The notes: generated by a model not told the origin, from the sequence alone. DNA of 64,000 bases from Gryllotalpicola ginsengisoli DSM 22003 (GCF_000419445.1 NZ_AULK01000002.1:248001-312000); one strand, 5' to 3'; positions 24,860 through 33,577 are shown, numbered from the stretch's first letter. Program-made: numbers and translations.

Positions 24860-24932
24860 GCCCCATTAGCTCAGGGGATAGAGCGTCTGCCTCCGGAGCA
24901 GAAGGCCGAAGGTTCGAATCCTTCATGGGGCA
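24860..24932 (+). tRNA. tRNA-Arg (anticodon CCG)
   Basis: A complete 73-base cloverleaf. The acceptor stem GCCCCAT pairs with ATGGGGC; the D arm is AGCTCAGGGGATAGAGC. The anticodon stem TCTGC/GCAGA encloses the loop CTCCGGA with anticodon CCG, reading the Arg codon CGG. The T arm is GAAGGTTCGAATCCTTC. CCA is not encoded. TAGCCT at 24842-24847 is a likely -10 box. I saw no duplicated 3' end nearby that would mark an integrated element. Confidence 0.97.
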
Positions 24933-25102
24933 CCGAATTTTCCACGCTGTTGCCCGAGGCGGCGTTACTTCGGCCTGCTTCCTCCGTTCCGTTCTAGCCG
25001 TGACGCAGGCAGCGCCGCGATCCGGGCCGGCCCCGTGCGCATCCGCTCGTCGGGGGGTGTAGGAAGTCGGCAGAGGGTGCGCCCGCGCCGAAGGAGGATG
25101 CG

Positions 25103-25915
25103 ATGGGGGAGACGACCGACGGGCCGCGGCCGTTCCGGTTCGGGGTGGTCGCCCCGGTCAGGAGCGACCTGGCGACCTGGCGGGAGCAGGTGCGGCGGAT
25201 CGCCGACAGCGGCTACTCGGCCCTGCTGATGCCCGACGTGCCCGGGTTCCAGCCGGCGCCCGGTCCGACGCTCGCCACCGCGGCGGCGCTCGCCCCGCTG
25301 CGGGTCGGCACCTGGGTGTATGCCTCCGCGCTGCGCCAGCCGTGGAGCACCGCGTGGGAGGCGCACTCGCTCTCCGTGCTCACCGAGGGGCGCTTCGAGA
25401 TGGGGGTCGGCTTGGGCCGCCCGGGCATCGAGACCGAGCAGGGGTTGCCGCGGGTCTCCGGCGCCGAACGGCTCGCGCGGATGCGCGAGACCGTGGCCGC
25501 TCTGCGCGAGCTCGACGGCGCCGAGGCGCACACGCCCGTCACGATGGCCGTGGGCGGACCGCGATCGCGGAAGCTCGCGGCCGAGGTCGCGGATGCGGCG
25601 ACCTTCGTGTTGGGGCCGGAGGACGGCCGGGGCGAGATCACGGCGCGGGTCGGCGAGTTGCGCGGCAGCGGCCTCGAGCTGGCGCAGCACGTCGCCGTCG
25701 TCGGCGACATCACCGCCCCGTTCATGGCGCAGCCCGGGCTCGACACCGCCGCGCTGCACGCGGCGGGCTCGCTCATGGCGCTGCCCGACGATCCGGCGGC
25801 GGCGATCGACGAGCTGCAGCGGCGCCGCGAGGAGATCGGCTTCTCCTACTTCGTCTTCGGGTCGGTGGCGGCTGACGCCATGGCCCCGGTCGTCGCAGAG
25901 CTCGCCGGGCGTTAG
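25103..25915 (+). CDS. LLM-class F420-dependent oxidoreductase
   Basis: A 270-residue TIM-barrel protein of the luciferase-like superfamily, close to the actinobacterial F420-dependent group. Features are FRFGVVAPV at the start, DSGYSALLMPD (about 36-46), GRFEMGVGLGRPGIE (about 97-111) and AVGGPRSRKLA. The ATG at 25103 has GGAGG eight bases upstream. The substrate is unknown. It is the first gene after tRNA-Arg. Confidence 0.88.
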   Translation: MGETTDGPRPFRFGVVAPVRSDLATWREQVRRIADSGYSALLMPDVPGFQPAPGPTLATAAALAPLRVGTWVYASALRQPWSTAWEAHSLSVLTEGRFEMGVGLGRPGIETEQGLPRVSGAERLARMRETVAALRELDGAEAHTPVTMAVGGPRSRKLAAEVADAATFVLGPEDGRGEITARVGELRGSGLELAQHVAVVGDITAPFMAQPGLDTAALHAAGSLMALPDDPAAAIDELQRRREEIGFSYFVFGSVAADAMAPVVAELAGR

Positions 25916-25977
25916 CTGACGGCGGCGACTCGTGTCTGAGCTACATCGACGACGGCGGCGCCGCTAGGTTCTGACAC

Positions 25978-26385
25978 ATGACCGCATCGCGCCGCGCCGC
26001 ACTCGCCGCGCTCGCCGCGTCGGCGTTGGCGCTCGCGGGATGCGCGCAGCAGCCTCAGCCACGTCTGGCCGACCTCACCGCGCATGTCCAAAGCCAGACG
26101 ATTCTCCCGGTGACCGTCGGGCACGGCGACCGTCACCTGTCTCAGGTGAAGATCGCGGCCGGAGAGCACATCGGAATCGAGGCGAGCTGCTCCGGCAAGG
26201 GCTCGGTGACGGTCAGCGTTCCGTCGGGTCACAAGTTGATCGCCGACTGCTCGACGTCCAGCGGCAGCCAGAAGGCGACCGTCGAGTATCAAAACCCGGC
26301 GGCGGCAACAGGCGCGATCGCCGTGACCACCTCGTCACCGAAGATCGAATGGAACACCACCGTGTACGACCTCGGGCAGGAGTGA
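25978..26385 (+). CDS. Small putative lipoprotein
   Basis: A 135-residue exported protein. The signal peptide has Arg5/Arg6, a hydrophobic Ala/Leu stretch and the lipobox LAGC (Cys22). The mature part is a beta-rich domain with two further cysteines (in EASCSGKG and IADCSTSS) that could form a disulfide. TAGGTT seven bases before the ATG suggests a leaderless mRNA. GC content is lower than in neighbours. No family is recognised. The amidohydrolase gene starts six bases downstream. Confidence 0.75.
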   Translation: MTASRRAALAALAASALALAGCAQQPQPRLADLTAHVQSQTILPVTVGHGDRHLSQVKIAAGEHIGIEASCSGKGSVTVSVPSGHKLIADCSTSSGSQKATVEYQNPAAATGAIAVTTSSPKIEWNTTVYDLGQE

Positions 26386-26390
26386 AGGCC

Positions 26391-27596
26391 ATGACGGAAC
26401 CCGACGCGACGCGAGCGAACTCGCGGCTCGAGGCATCCGATGTGCTGATCAGCGATGTCGCCATGCTCGACGGGCGCGGTCCGCTGCGCACGGGGATGTG
26501 GGCCACAGTGCGCGACGGGGCGATCACCGCACTGGGCGAGGGCGAGCCGCCGGCCGGCGACGAGTCGCGGGTGCGGATCGATGGGTCGGGGGCGACGCTC
26601 ATCCCGGGCCTGGTCGACTGCCACGCGCACGTCACCCTGCCGGGAGGGGCGCGGTGGGTGCAGCGGGTCACCGATCCGACCGATCAGCTGCTCGCCGTGG
26701 CCGAGGAGAACGGCGCGCGGCTCGCCGCGGCGGGCGTGTGGTGGGTGCGCGACGCGGGGTCGCCGTGGCGGCTCGACGCGGGGCGCGAGGAGGGCGTGCC
26801 GCTCAACGTCGTCGTGCGCGACGGATGGCGCGGCCGATCCGACCGGCCGCACGTGGTCGCCGGCGGCACCTGGCTGACCCGCGCTGGCACCTACCCGCCC
26901 GGCATCGCGATCGACCTCGAGCCGACCGACTCGCTGGCCGACGCCGTGCTGCGGCAGCTCGACGTCGGCGCCGACCTGGTGAAGATCTACCTCGACGGCC
27001 CGGAGCCCGGCGTCTCGCCGTTCAGCCTCACCGAGCTCACCGCGGCGGTCGCCGCCGCGCACGACCGGGGAGCCAAGGTGGCCGCACACGCCACCAACTC
27101 CGACGGCCTGCTCACCGGCGCGCGCGCCGGCGTGGACAGCATCGAGCACGGCATGGGCCTGACCCCCGAGAGCGCCGAGGCGATGCGGCAGGCGGGCACG
27201 GCGCTGGTCAGCACGCTGGCGATCTTCCGCTCCTGGGAGTCGTTCCGGACGACCGCGCCCGACGTCGCGGCCCCGGCCGACCGGGTGGCGGCGCGTCGCC
27301 GCCAGGGCGAGGAGGCCGTGCGGCTCGCGCACGAGTCGGGCGTGCGCGTCGTGGCGGGCACGGATGCCGGGGGCGGGTCGTTGCGGGCCGACCAGCTCGG
27401 CTGGGAGTACGAGGCGATGATCGACGCGGGCATCCCCGCGACGGATGCGTTCGCCGCCGTCACCTGGAAGGCCGGGGAGCTGCTCGGGGTGCCGGGCGCC
27501 GGTGTGCTCGGCGTGGGGTCGACGCATTTCAGCCTGGTGCACGGCGATCCGCTCAGCGACCCGCGGGCGCTGACCCGGGTCTGGCTGACCCGCTGA
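26391..27596 (+). CDS. Amidohydrolase (imidazolonepropionase-like)
   Basis: A 401-residue metal-dependent hydrolase of the amidohydrolase superfamily. The metal ligands are visible in DCHAHV (about 83-88), the bridging Lys region VKIYLD, AAHAT, SIEHG and AGTDAG. N- and C-terminal beta-sandwich segments flank the barrel. It likely cleaves a cyclic amide or peptide-like substrate. The ATG at 26391 has AGGAG about nine bases upstream. It follows the lipoprotein gene and may be co-transcribed. Confidence 0.87.
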   Translation: MTEPDATRANSRLEASDVLISDVAMLDGRGPLRTGMWATVRDGAITALGEGEPPAGDESRVRIDGSGATLIPGLVDCHAHVTLPGGARWVQRVTDPTDQLLAVAEENGARLAAAGVWWVRDAGSPWRLDAGREEGVPLNVVVRDGWRGRSDRPHVVAGGTWLTRAGTYPPGIAIDLEPTDSLADAVLRQLDVGADLVKIYLDGPEPGVSPFSLTELTAAVAAAHDRGAKVAAHATNSDGLLTGARAGVDSIEHGMGLTPESAEAMRQAGTALVSTLAIFRSWESFRTTAPDVAAPADRVAARRRQGEEAVRLAHESGVRVVAGTDAGGGSLRADQLGWEYEAMIDAGIPATDAFAAVTWKAGELLGVPGAGVLGVGSTHFSLVHGDPLSDPRALTRVWLTR

Positions 27597-27843
27597 CCGC
27601 GCGCCCATGCTGCTGTGCACGGCCGCGCTGGGCGTCTTGTCAGTTCTAGGCGACGGTGCCTGGTGACGGTTTGTTTTGACCCTCGTCGGGACCGCAATCT
27701 TCGGAGCCGTCGCACGTCCGCTCGCCATCCGCATCAGGCGTAGCCGCTAGCGCTCGACCGAGCACGCCCGGTCGCCGCTCGGTTGCTCGCGCGATGTGAC
27801 GGGTACTCGATGAGCGACTGGACATCGGCAGAGAGGGCGACGC

Positions 27844-28038
27844 ATGCGCTCTAAGAACCCGGATCTCACGCGATCTTTCGGGTGGATGGCCCTTGTACTT
27901 TCTCCGATCGTGGCGGCAATGTTTCTCATCGGCGCCATTGGCAACCCGCATGCCGTGGTGTTCGTCACACTCGGGTTGGTCACGCTGGCTTTGGGTGGTC
28001 TTGCGGCGTGGCTGGTCGCTTCGACAAGGAAGCAATAG
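27844..28038 (+). CDS. Small two-helix membrane protein
   Basis: A 64-residue hypothetical protein with two hydrophobic helices (about 14-32 and 38-58) and a basic C-terminus (STRKQ). GAGAGGG precedes the ATG. The 450 bases around it have clearly lower GC than the rest of the window, suggesting recent acquisition. The 247 bases upstream hold no gene; a 25-codon open stretch ending at 27750 looks like the hydrophobic-basic end of a lost gene. Confidence 0.55.
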   Translation: MRSKNPDLTRSFGWMALVLSPIVAAMFLIGAIGNPHAVVFVTLGLVTLALGGLAAWLVASTRKQ

Positions 28039-28103
28039 CCCCAGTCGTTTGTAGACAGCGTGGGGAGAGCCAGGAAGGGTCACCCGATGACCGGCCTGCG
28101 CGT

Positions 28104-28562
28104 TCACACGGCGGCGAGCCGCTCGCGGGTGCGGTCGGGGTCGGTGCCGAGGGCGGCCAGCAGGTCGGCGGCGGGGTCGGGGGCGGGGCGCTCGAGCAGC
28201 GCGAGCATCATGTGCCGCGGAGTGAGGCTCCGTGACTTCTCGCTCGCGGCGATCGCGAGCGTGCGCTGCAGCACCGACTTCGCTCCGGCGGTGAGCGGCA
28301 CGTGCCTGCCCAGGGAAGCGCGCCCGGGGGCGCGGTAGTCGCCCAGGTCGACGCCGACCGCTTTGAGCGCGCCCCGGTCGAGCGCCTCGGCGGCGCGGCG
28401 GGCGGCCTCGGCGTCGGCGCCGACCGCCGTCGCGATGGCCGGCTCGTTCAGCAGGCTGATGAGCAGGTGATCCGTGCCCACCCGCCGGTCGCCACGCCGG
28501 GCGGCCTCGTACTTGGCGTCGTCGAACGCGACGCGGGTCGACTTCGCGAACGTCTCAAACAT
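28104..28562 (-). CDS. Clp N-terminal (repeat) domain protein
   Basis: A 152-residue protein made of a Clp-N domain: two repeats of the type HLLISLLNEP (about 33-42) and HMMLALLER (about 118-126). Such stand-alone Clp-N proteins lack the AAA domain and are thought to bind substrates or adaptors. Its ATG overlaps the stop of the upstream HTH gene by eight bases (ATGTTTGA), so the pair is translationally coupled, a common actinobacterial arrangement. Confidence 0.85.
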   Translation of the reverse strand: MFETFAKSTRVAFDDAKYEAARRGDRRVGTDHLLISLLNEPAIATAVGADAEAARRAAEALDRGALKAVGVDLGDYRAPGRASLGRHVPLTAGAKSVLQRTLAIAASEKSRSLTPRHMMLALLERPAPDPAADLLAALGTDPDRTRERLAAV

Positions 28563-28788
28563 CGGTCCCCTTCTTCCCGTATTTGGTGTGCACGGACTGC
28601 CGGGTGACGCCGAGCGCGTCGCCGATCTGCTCCCACGACCAGCCGGCGCGGCGGGCCTCGGCCACGTGCGTCGCCTCGACGAGCTCGGCGATGCGGCGCA
28701 GGGCGCCGGCGGCCCGCAGCCCTGTGGCGGGGTCCGCAGTACGCAGCTGCACACCCAGGTCGGCTGCCGTGTCAGTTTCTTTTGACAT
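28555..28788 (-). CDS. Small HTH regulator paired with a Clp-N protein
   Basis: A 77-residue DNA-binding protein with a C-terminal helix-turn-helix (WSWEQIGDALGVTRQSVHTKYGKK, about 50-73). The first codons (MSKETDT) are encoded by an 18-bp palindrome-like site that recurs 48 bases upstream, so it is probably autorepressed. It is co-translated with the downstream Clp-N gene. Confidence 0.85.
   Translation of the reverse strand: MSKETDTAADLGVQLRTADPATGLRAAGALRRIAELVEATHVAEARRAGWSWEQIGDALGVTRQSVHTKYGKKGTDV
28770..28787. promoter_or_regulatory. Operator copy 1 inside the first codons of the HTH gene
   Basis: TGTCAGTTTCTTTTGACA has the inverted ends TGTCA/TGACA and matches 15 of 18 positions of the second copy (28818-28835, read on the minus strand). 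It covers the HTH gene's codons 1-6. A bound repressor would block the start of transcription or translation. Confidence 0.7.
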
Positions 28789-28817
28789 GGCTACAGTGTG
28801 CGCCGACGGGGGCCACC

Positions 28818-28835
28818 TGTCAACTCAAACTGACA
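28818..28835. promoter_or_regulatory. Operator copy 2 with embedded -35 box
   Basis: On the minus strand this reads TGTCAGTTTGAGTTGACA; its end is a perfect -35 TTGACA for the HTH gene, followed after 17-20 bases by a CACTGTAG region that would hold the -10. It also contains the stop codon of the upstream LLM gene. Binding here would occlude RNA polymerase. Confidence 0.7.
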
Positions 28836-30198
28836 GATTCTTTCCGCCGCGATAGCGGGCGGCCGGGTGCCGCTCGGGCAGGCGCGGCGTGCCGAAGAAC
28901 CGCTCGCGCAGCGTCTCGCCGGCCTCGTGCTCGCGGATGCGCCCGCGGCGGCGCAGCTCGGGCACCACCAGCTCGACGAAGTCCTGCACCGTGCCGAAGG
29001 AGTGGTACTGCCGCAGGTTGATGCCGTCGATGCCGTCGTCGTCGAGCCAGCGCTCGATCTCGTCGGCGACGACGCCCGGGGTGCCGGCGACGAAGAACCT
29101 GTCATGCCGCGTCTTGACGAGCTGATCGAGCGCCTGACCGACGGTGGTGCCCTCGGGGAAGCGCGCCACGGCCGGGTGGCCTGCGGCCCCGGCATCCGTC
29201 ACGGCGTCGGAAAGCGGGCTCTCGCGCGGATACGCGGTGATGTCGAACGGGAAGCCCGCGTGGGCGAGGATGCCGTCGACGCTCGTGTTCTCGCGGTAGA
29301 TGCGCAGCTTGTCGGCGACCTCGGAATCGGTGCGGCCCACGACGACGCCGGCCTGCACGACGAACTTCACGTCGCCGCGCTCGCGGCCCTGCCGCTCGGC
29401 CGCGTCGCGCATCGCCTCGGCGTTGCGGCGGAAGTCGTCGGCGGTGCGCCCGCCGGTGAAGACGACCTCGGCGTGCTTGCCGGCGAAGGCGATGCCCGCC
29501 GGCGACCCGGTCGCCTGGAAGAGCAGGGGAGTGCGCTGCGGCGACGGTGCCCCGAGCGCGGGCCCGGCGACGCGGAAGTGCTCGCCGCGATGCTCGATCG
29601 CGTGCACCTTCGCCGGGTCGGCGTAGACGCCGGAGGCGGGGTCAGCGACGATCGCGTCGTCGTCCCACGAGCCCTCCCACAGCTTGTACAGCACGTCGAC
29701 GTACTCGTCGGCGATGCGGTACCGCTCGTCGTGCGGGATCTGGTCCTCCAGCCCGAAGTTGCGCGCCGCGTTCGGCAGGTAGGAGGTGACGATGTTCCAA
29801 CCGACGCGGCCCTTGGTCAGCAGGTCGAGCGTCGACATGCGGCGGGCGAACGCGAACGGCGGCTCGTAGGTGGTCGAGAACGTGGCGCCGAAGCCGATGC
29901 GGTCGGTGACCGCCGCCATCGCCGGGATCAGCAGCAGCGGGTCGAGGTTGGGGATCTGCAGGCCTTCACGGATGGCCGTGTCGGCGGACCCTCGGAACGT
30001 GTCGTACGCCCCCACCACGTCGGCGAGGAAGATGCCGTCGAGGCCGCCGTGCTCGACGAGCCGGGCGAGCTCGGTCCAGTAGTCGAGCTCACCGTAGCGC
30101 AGCCGGTTGTTGCCGGGCAGGCGCCACAGGCCGTGCGTGATGTGGCTCACGCACGCCATCTCGAACACGTTCACGATCAGTTGCTTGGGGTCAGGCAT
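28825..30198 (-). CDS. LLM-class flavin monooxygenase (NtaA/SnaA/DszA type)
   Basis: A 457-residue FMNH2-dependent monooxygenase of the nitrilotriacetate monooxygenase family, which oxidises sulfur or amino compounds using reduced flavin from a separate reductase. Features are the opening FEMACVSHITHGLWRLPGN, DGIFLADVVGAYDTF (about 54-68), RMSTLDLLTKGRVGWNIVTSY (about 118-138) and LFQATGSPAG. The NADPH-FMN reductase at 24035 could supply flavin. The neighbouring MetY suggests a role in sulfur scavenging. The ATG at 30198 has GGAGG 12 bases upstream. Confidence 0.88.
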   Translation of the reverse strand: MPDPKQLIVNVFEMACVSHITHGLWRLPGNNRLRYGELDYWTELARLVEHGGLDGIFLADVVGAYDTFRGSADTAIREGLQIPNLDPLLLIPAMAAVTDRIGFGATFSTTYEPPFAFARRMSTLDLLTKGRVGWNIVTSYLPNAARNFGLEDQIPHDERYRIADEYVDVLYKLWEGSWDDDAIVADPASGVYADPAKVHAIEHRGEHFRVAGPALGAPSPQRTPLLFQATGSPAGIAFAGKHAEVVFTGGRTADDFRRNAEAMRDAAERQGRERGDVKFVVQAGVVVGRTDSEVADKLRIYRENTSVDGILAHAGFPFDITAYPRESPLSDAVTDAGAAGHPAVARFPEGTTVGQALDQLVKTRHDRFFVAGTPGVVADEIERWLDDDGIDGINLRQYHSFGTVQDFVELVVPELRRRGRIREHEAGETLRERFFGTPRLPERHPAARYRGGKNLSV

Positions 30199-30305
30199 AT
30201 CTGCCGAGGTCCTCCGTCTGGGATGGGGTGTCGGCCGGGGTGCCGGCCGGTTACGAAGCGTTGCCACCTGTTACCGCGCGTGACCTGATGTGTCGCACGA
30301 CGACG

Positions 30306-30875
30306 CTAACGAGCGAGTCTCTTCGCCGAGATCACGCCCGTGTCGAACCCCAGTAGGTGCAGTCCGCCGTGGAAGCGCGCGTGCTCGACTTTGATGCAGC
30401 GGTCCATGACGACGGTGAGCCCCTTCGACTCCCCGTAGCGGGCCGCCTCCTCGTTCCAGATCCCGAGCTGCACCCAGATCGTCGGCGCGCCGACGGCGAC
30501 CACCTCGTCGATGACCGCCGGGATGTCGGAGGGTTTGCGGAACACGTCGACGATGTCGGGCACCTCGGGCAGCGAGGCGAGGTCGGGGTACGCCTTGCGG
30601 CCGAGGATCTCGGCGGCGTTCGGGTTGACGAAGTAGACGCGGAAGTCGCTGGACTGCAGCAGGTAGGTGCCGACGAAGTACGAGGCGCGCGCCGGGTTGG
30701 GGCTCGCCCCGACGATCGCGACGGAGTGCGCCGAGCGCAGGATGCGCTGCCGCGTGCGCGCATCCGGCCCGCTCCAGGTGCGCTGCGACTTCAACAGCTT
30801 TGCGAGCGGCGAATCGGGCGGCAGCTCACAGCTCAGTCCGTTCGTGAGCCGCGTCTCGACGAGTGCGTCGGCCAT
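30306..30875 (-). CDS. CoA-binding domain protein (YccU-like)
   Basis: A 189-residue protein with a Rossmann-type CoA-binding fold: SVAIVGASPNPARASYFVGTYLL (about 51-73), FRVYFVNPNAAEILG, and the late VVMDRCIKVEH with conserved Cys and His. Function is unknown; homologues are often next to MetY, as here, where its ATG lies one base after the MetY stop. A link to sulfur assimilation is inferred from this pairing. Confidence 0.87.
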   Translation of the reverse strand: MADALVETRLTNGLSCELPPDSPLAKLLKSQRTWSGPDARTRQRILRSAHSVAIVGASPNPARASYFVGTYLLQSSDFRVYFVNPNAAEILGRKAYPDLASLPEVPDIVDVFRKPSDIPAVIDEVVAVGAPTIWVQLGIWNEEAARYGESKGLTVVMDRCIKVEHARFHGGLHLLGFDTGVISAKRLAR

Positions 30876-30876
30876 G

Positions 30877-32166
30877 TCACACCTCCACAGCGGCCGCGAG
30901 GGCCTGGTCCAGGTCGTAGATGATGTCGTCGGGGTCCTCCACCCCGACCGAGAGGCGCACGACGCCGGGAAGCACGCCGGCATCGATCAGCTGCTGCTCG
31001 GACAGCTGCGCGTGCGTCGTCGATGCGGGGTGGATGATGAGGGTCTTCGCGTCGCCGATGTTGGCCAGGTGCGACGCGAGCTGCACGGATTCGATGAGCT
31101 TCTGCCCCGCCGCGCGCCCGCCCTTCACCTCGAACGAGAACACCGAGCCGGGGCCCAGGGGCAGGTACTTCTGGGCGCGCTCGTGATGCGGGTGCGAGTC
31201 GAGACCGGCCCACGCGACGCGCTCGACCCGCGGGTCGGCCTCGAGCCATTCGGCCACCGCACGCGCGTTGTCGACGTGCGCCCGCATGCGCAGCGGCAGC
31301 GTCTCGACGCCCTGCGCAAGAAGGAACGCCGAGTGCGGGGCCAGTGCGGGCCCGATGTCACGCAACTGCTCGGCGCGCAGCCGGGTGAGGAAGGCGTACT
31401 CGCCGAAGTTGCCGGACCACTGCAGGCCGCCGTAGCTCGGAACAGGCTGACCGAACAGCGGGAACTTCTCGGTGTTCCAGTCGAAGAGCCCGCTCTCGAC
31501 GACCACCCCGCCGAGCGTGGTGCCGTGGCCGCCGAGGAACTTCGTGGCCGAGTGGGTCACCACATCGGCGCCCCACTCGATGGGCCGGTTGAGGTACGGC
31601 GTCGAGACGGTCGAGTCGACGATGAGCGGGATGCCGTGGCTGTGCGCCACCTCCGCGAGCGCCTCGAGGTCGGCGATCTCGCCCGACGGGTTCGCGATGG
31701 TCTCGACGAAGATCGCCTTGGTCTTCTCCGTGACCTCCGCGTCATACGCGGGGGCATCGGATGACTTCACGAAGGTCGTCTCGACCCCGAATCTGCGCAG
31801 GGTGACGTCGAGCTGGGTGATCGAGCCGCCGTACAGATTGGCCGAGGCGACGATGTGGTCGCCGACGCCGGCGAGGGCTGCGAAGACGATGTACTGCGCC
31901 GACAGCCCGCTCGCCGTCGCCACGGCGCCGAGCCCGCCCTCCAGGCTCGCGACACGCTCCTCGAAGCTCGCGACCGTCGGGTTCGCCAGGCGGGAGTAGA
32001 TGTTGCCGTACTTCTGCAGCGCGAAGCGCGCCGCCGCGTCGGCCGTATCGTCGAAGACGAACGAACTGGACTGGTAGATGGGAAGGGCCCGCGCTCCGGT
32101 CGCGGCGTCGGGGATGTTGCCGGCGTGCACCGCTCGGGTGCGGAAGCCGTATTCGCGGTCTGCCAT
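30877..32166 (-). CDS. metY: O-acetylhomoserine sulfhydrylase
   Basis: A 429-residue PLP enzyme making homocysteine from O-acetylhomoserine and sulfide. The PLP lysine is Lys209 in HSATKFLGGHGTT, with the phosphate-binding SGLSAQ near 86-91 and the VDSTVSTP aspartate. It starts MADREYGFRTRAVHAGN. It is complete, unlike the related gene at the left edge; the two are clearly diverged paralogues. It forms an operon with the CoA-binding gene. I saw no SAM riboswitch in the 115-base upstream region. Confidence 0.92.
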   Translation of the reverse strand: MADREYGFRTRAVHAGNIPDAATGARALPIYQSSSFVFDDTADAAARFALQKYGNIYSRLANPTVASFEERVASLEGGLGAVATASGLSAQYIVFAALAGVGDHIVASANLYGGSITQLDVTLRRFGVETTFVKSSDAPAYDAEVTEKTKAIFVETIANPSGEIADLEALAEVAHSHGIPLIVDSTVSTPYLNRPIEWGADVVTHSATKFLGGHGTTLGGVVVESGLFDWNTEKFPLFGQPVPSYGGLQWSGNFGEYAFLTRLRAEQLRDIGPALAPHSAFLLAQGVETLPLRMRAHVDNARAVAEWLEADPRVERVAWAGLDSHPHHERAQKYLPLGPGSVFSFEVKGGRAAGQKLIESVQLASHLANIGDAKTLIIHPASTTHAQLSEQQLIDAGVLPGVVRLSVGVEDPDDIIYDLDQALAAAVEV

Positions 32167-32281
32167 GGCGCCACGCTAATCGGCCGCGCACCGGCGGCAT
32201 CGGCGGCGACGTAACGCTGGTCAATGTTCCCGCCCGGCCGATTCAGGAGCACAATGGCGACCGACACCTGAGGAGGCCGTC

Positions 32282-32668
32282 ATGGCGAACGTGGTCTCGG
32301 CGTCGGCCCCGCCGGTGCTGCAGGAGTACTACCGCATCCTCACCGGCGGGCCGGAGGCCTTCGGCGCGGGTGAAGGGCTTCGTCCCCTGCTGTCCGACCA
32401 CCTCGACTTCACCGGCTCGCTCGCCGGGCACCGGCCGGATGCGCCGGACGCGTTCCTGCGCGGCGTCTCGGGGTTCATCCAGGCGGTGCAGCGCATCGAC
32501 CCGGTGCAGGAGGTGCACGACGGCGCAGGCTCCGCCGTGCTGTACGACGCGGTCATGCCGGGCGGGGTGGTGCGCTTCGCCGAGTTCTTCGCGATCCGCG
32601 ACGGCGTCATCGAGGTGCTCGACCTCGTGTACGACGGCAAGGACTACCTCGCCAAGGGCGGGCGCTGA
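32282..32668 (+). CDS. SnoaL-like / NTF2-fold protein
   Basis: A 128-residue protein with the cone-shaped NTF2-like pattern: an N-terminal helix (LQEYYRILTGG), DHLDFTGSLAG, and late strands FAEFFAIRDGVIEVLDLVYD. Such proteins act as small isomerases, hydrolases or binding proteins; no catalytic set can be named. The ATG at 32282 has TGAGGAGG eight bases upstream. Confidence 0.8.
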   Translation: MANVVSASAPPVLQEYYRILTGGPEAFGAGEGLRPLLSDHLDFTGSLAGHRPDAPDAFLRGVSGFIQAVQRIDPVQEVHDGAGSAVLYDAVMPGGVVRFAEFFAIRDGVIEVLDLVYDGKDYLAKGGR

Positions 32669-32731
32669 GCCGCTGCGACCAACGCGGCCGCCGCACGTGT
32701 CACCCGGCGCCCGGACGGGGACAATCGAGTC

Positions 32732-33577
32732 ATGAAGATCGCCTTCCTGGGGCTCGGCCGCATGGGCCGCGAGCTCGTGATGCATCTGATCGACGCAGGC
32801 CACGACGTGACCGTCTGGAACCGCAGCCCCGAACCGCGCCAGGAGGTCGCGGAGAGGGGCGCCACGGCCGCCGACTCGCCGGCCGCCGCGGTGGAGGGGG
32901 CCGATGCCGTCATCACCGTGCTGTTCGGCCCCGACTCGGTGCGCGAGGTGGTGGTCGACCAGGGCCTGCTCGGCCAGGGCGCCGCCTGGATCGACGTGAC
33001 GACGGTGTCGCCCGCCGACGCCGCCGAGTTCGCCGCCTGGGCCGCCGAGCGGGGCGTCACCTACGTCTACTCGCCCGTCATCGGCACGGTCGTCCCGGCC
33101 CGCGAGGGCACGCTCGGGGTGCTGATCGGGGGGTCGCCGGCGGCGGTCGAGACCGCCCGGCCGCTCGTCACCCGGTGGGCCGACCCCGAGCGGGTGCACG
33201 TGTACGGAACGCCGCAGGCCGCGGCATCCGCCAAGCTCGTCGCCAACCTCGCCGTCGCCACCACGATGCAGGCGCTCGCCGACGCGCTCGTGCTGGGCCA
33301 CAGCGGCGGACTGACCACCGACCAGGTGCTCGAGCTGCTCGGCGACAAGACGCCGCTGGCCGCGATGGCCGGCCTCAAGGGCGACTTCGTGCGCTCGGGC
33401 GTCTTCGAGCCGGCGCAGTTCACGCTCGACGCGCTCGCGAAGGACCTGGGCCTCATGATCTCCACGGCCGACCGGCCGCTGCGCGCGGTCGAGGTCGTGT
33501 ACGAGACGGCGCGTGCGGCGCAGCAGGCCGGGTTCGGGTCGAGCGACTTCTCGGTGATGGCGCGCGACGCGCTCTGA
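32732..33577 (+). CDS. NAD(P)-dependent beta-hydroxyacid dehydrogenase family
   Basis: A 281-residue protein with the N-terminal Rossmann motif FLGLGRMGRELVMHL (5-19), the VWNR cofactor-specificity loop (about 32-35) suggesting NADP, and the substrate-binding lysine region ASAKLVANL (about 168-176). It resembles 3-hydroxyisobutyrate dehydrogenase/imine reductase-like enzymes. Natural substrate unknown. Confidence 0.87.
   Translation: MKIAFLGLGRMGRELVMHLIDAGHDVTVWNRSPEPRQEVAERGATAADSPAAAVEGADAVITVLFGPDSVREVVVDQGLLGQGAAWIDVTTVSPADAAEFAAWAAERGVTYVYSPVIGTVVPAREGTLGVLIGGSPAAVETARPLVTRWADPERVHVYGTPQAAASAKLVANLAVATTMQALADALVLGHSGGLTTDQVLELLGDKTPLAAMAGLKGDFVRSGVFEPAQFTLDALAKDLGLMISTADRPLRAVEVVYETARAAQQAGFGSSDFSVMARDAL

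Noticed and set aside
24860-25102. Integrated element at tRNA-Arg
   Set aside because: No integrase gene and no second copy of the tRNA 3' end were seen downstream.
27666-27750. 25-codon hydrophobic-basic frame before the small membrane protein
   Set aside because: It has no start codon context or ribosome site; it may be a gene remnant but is too short to call.
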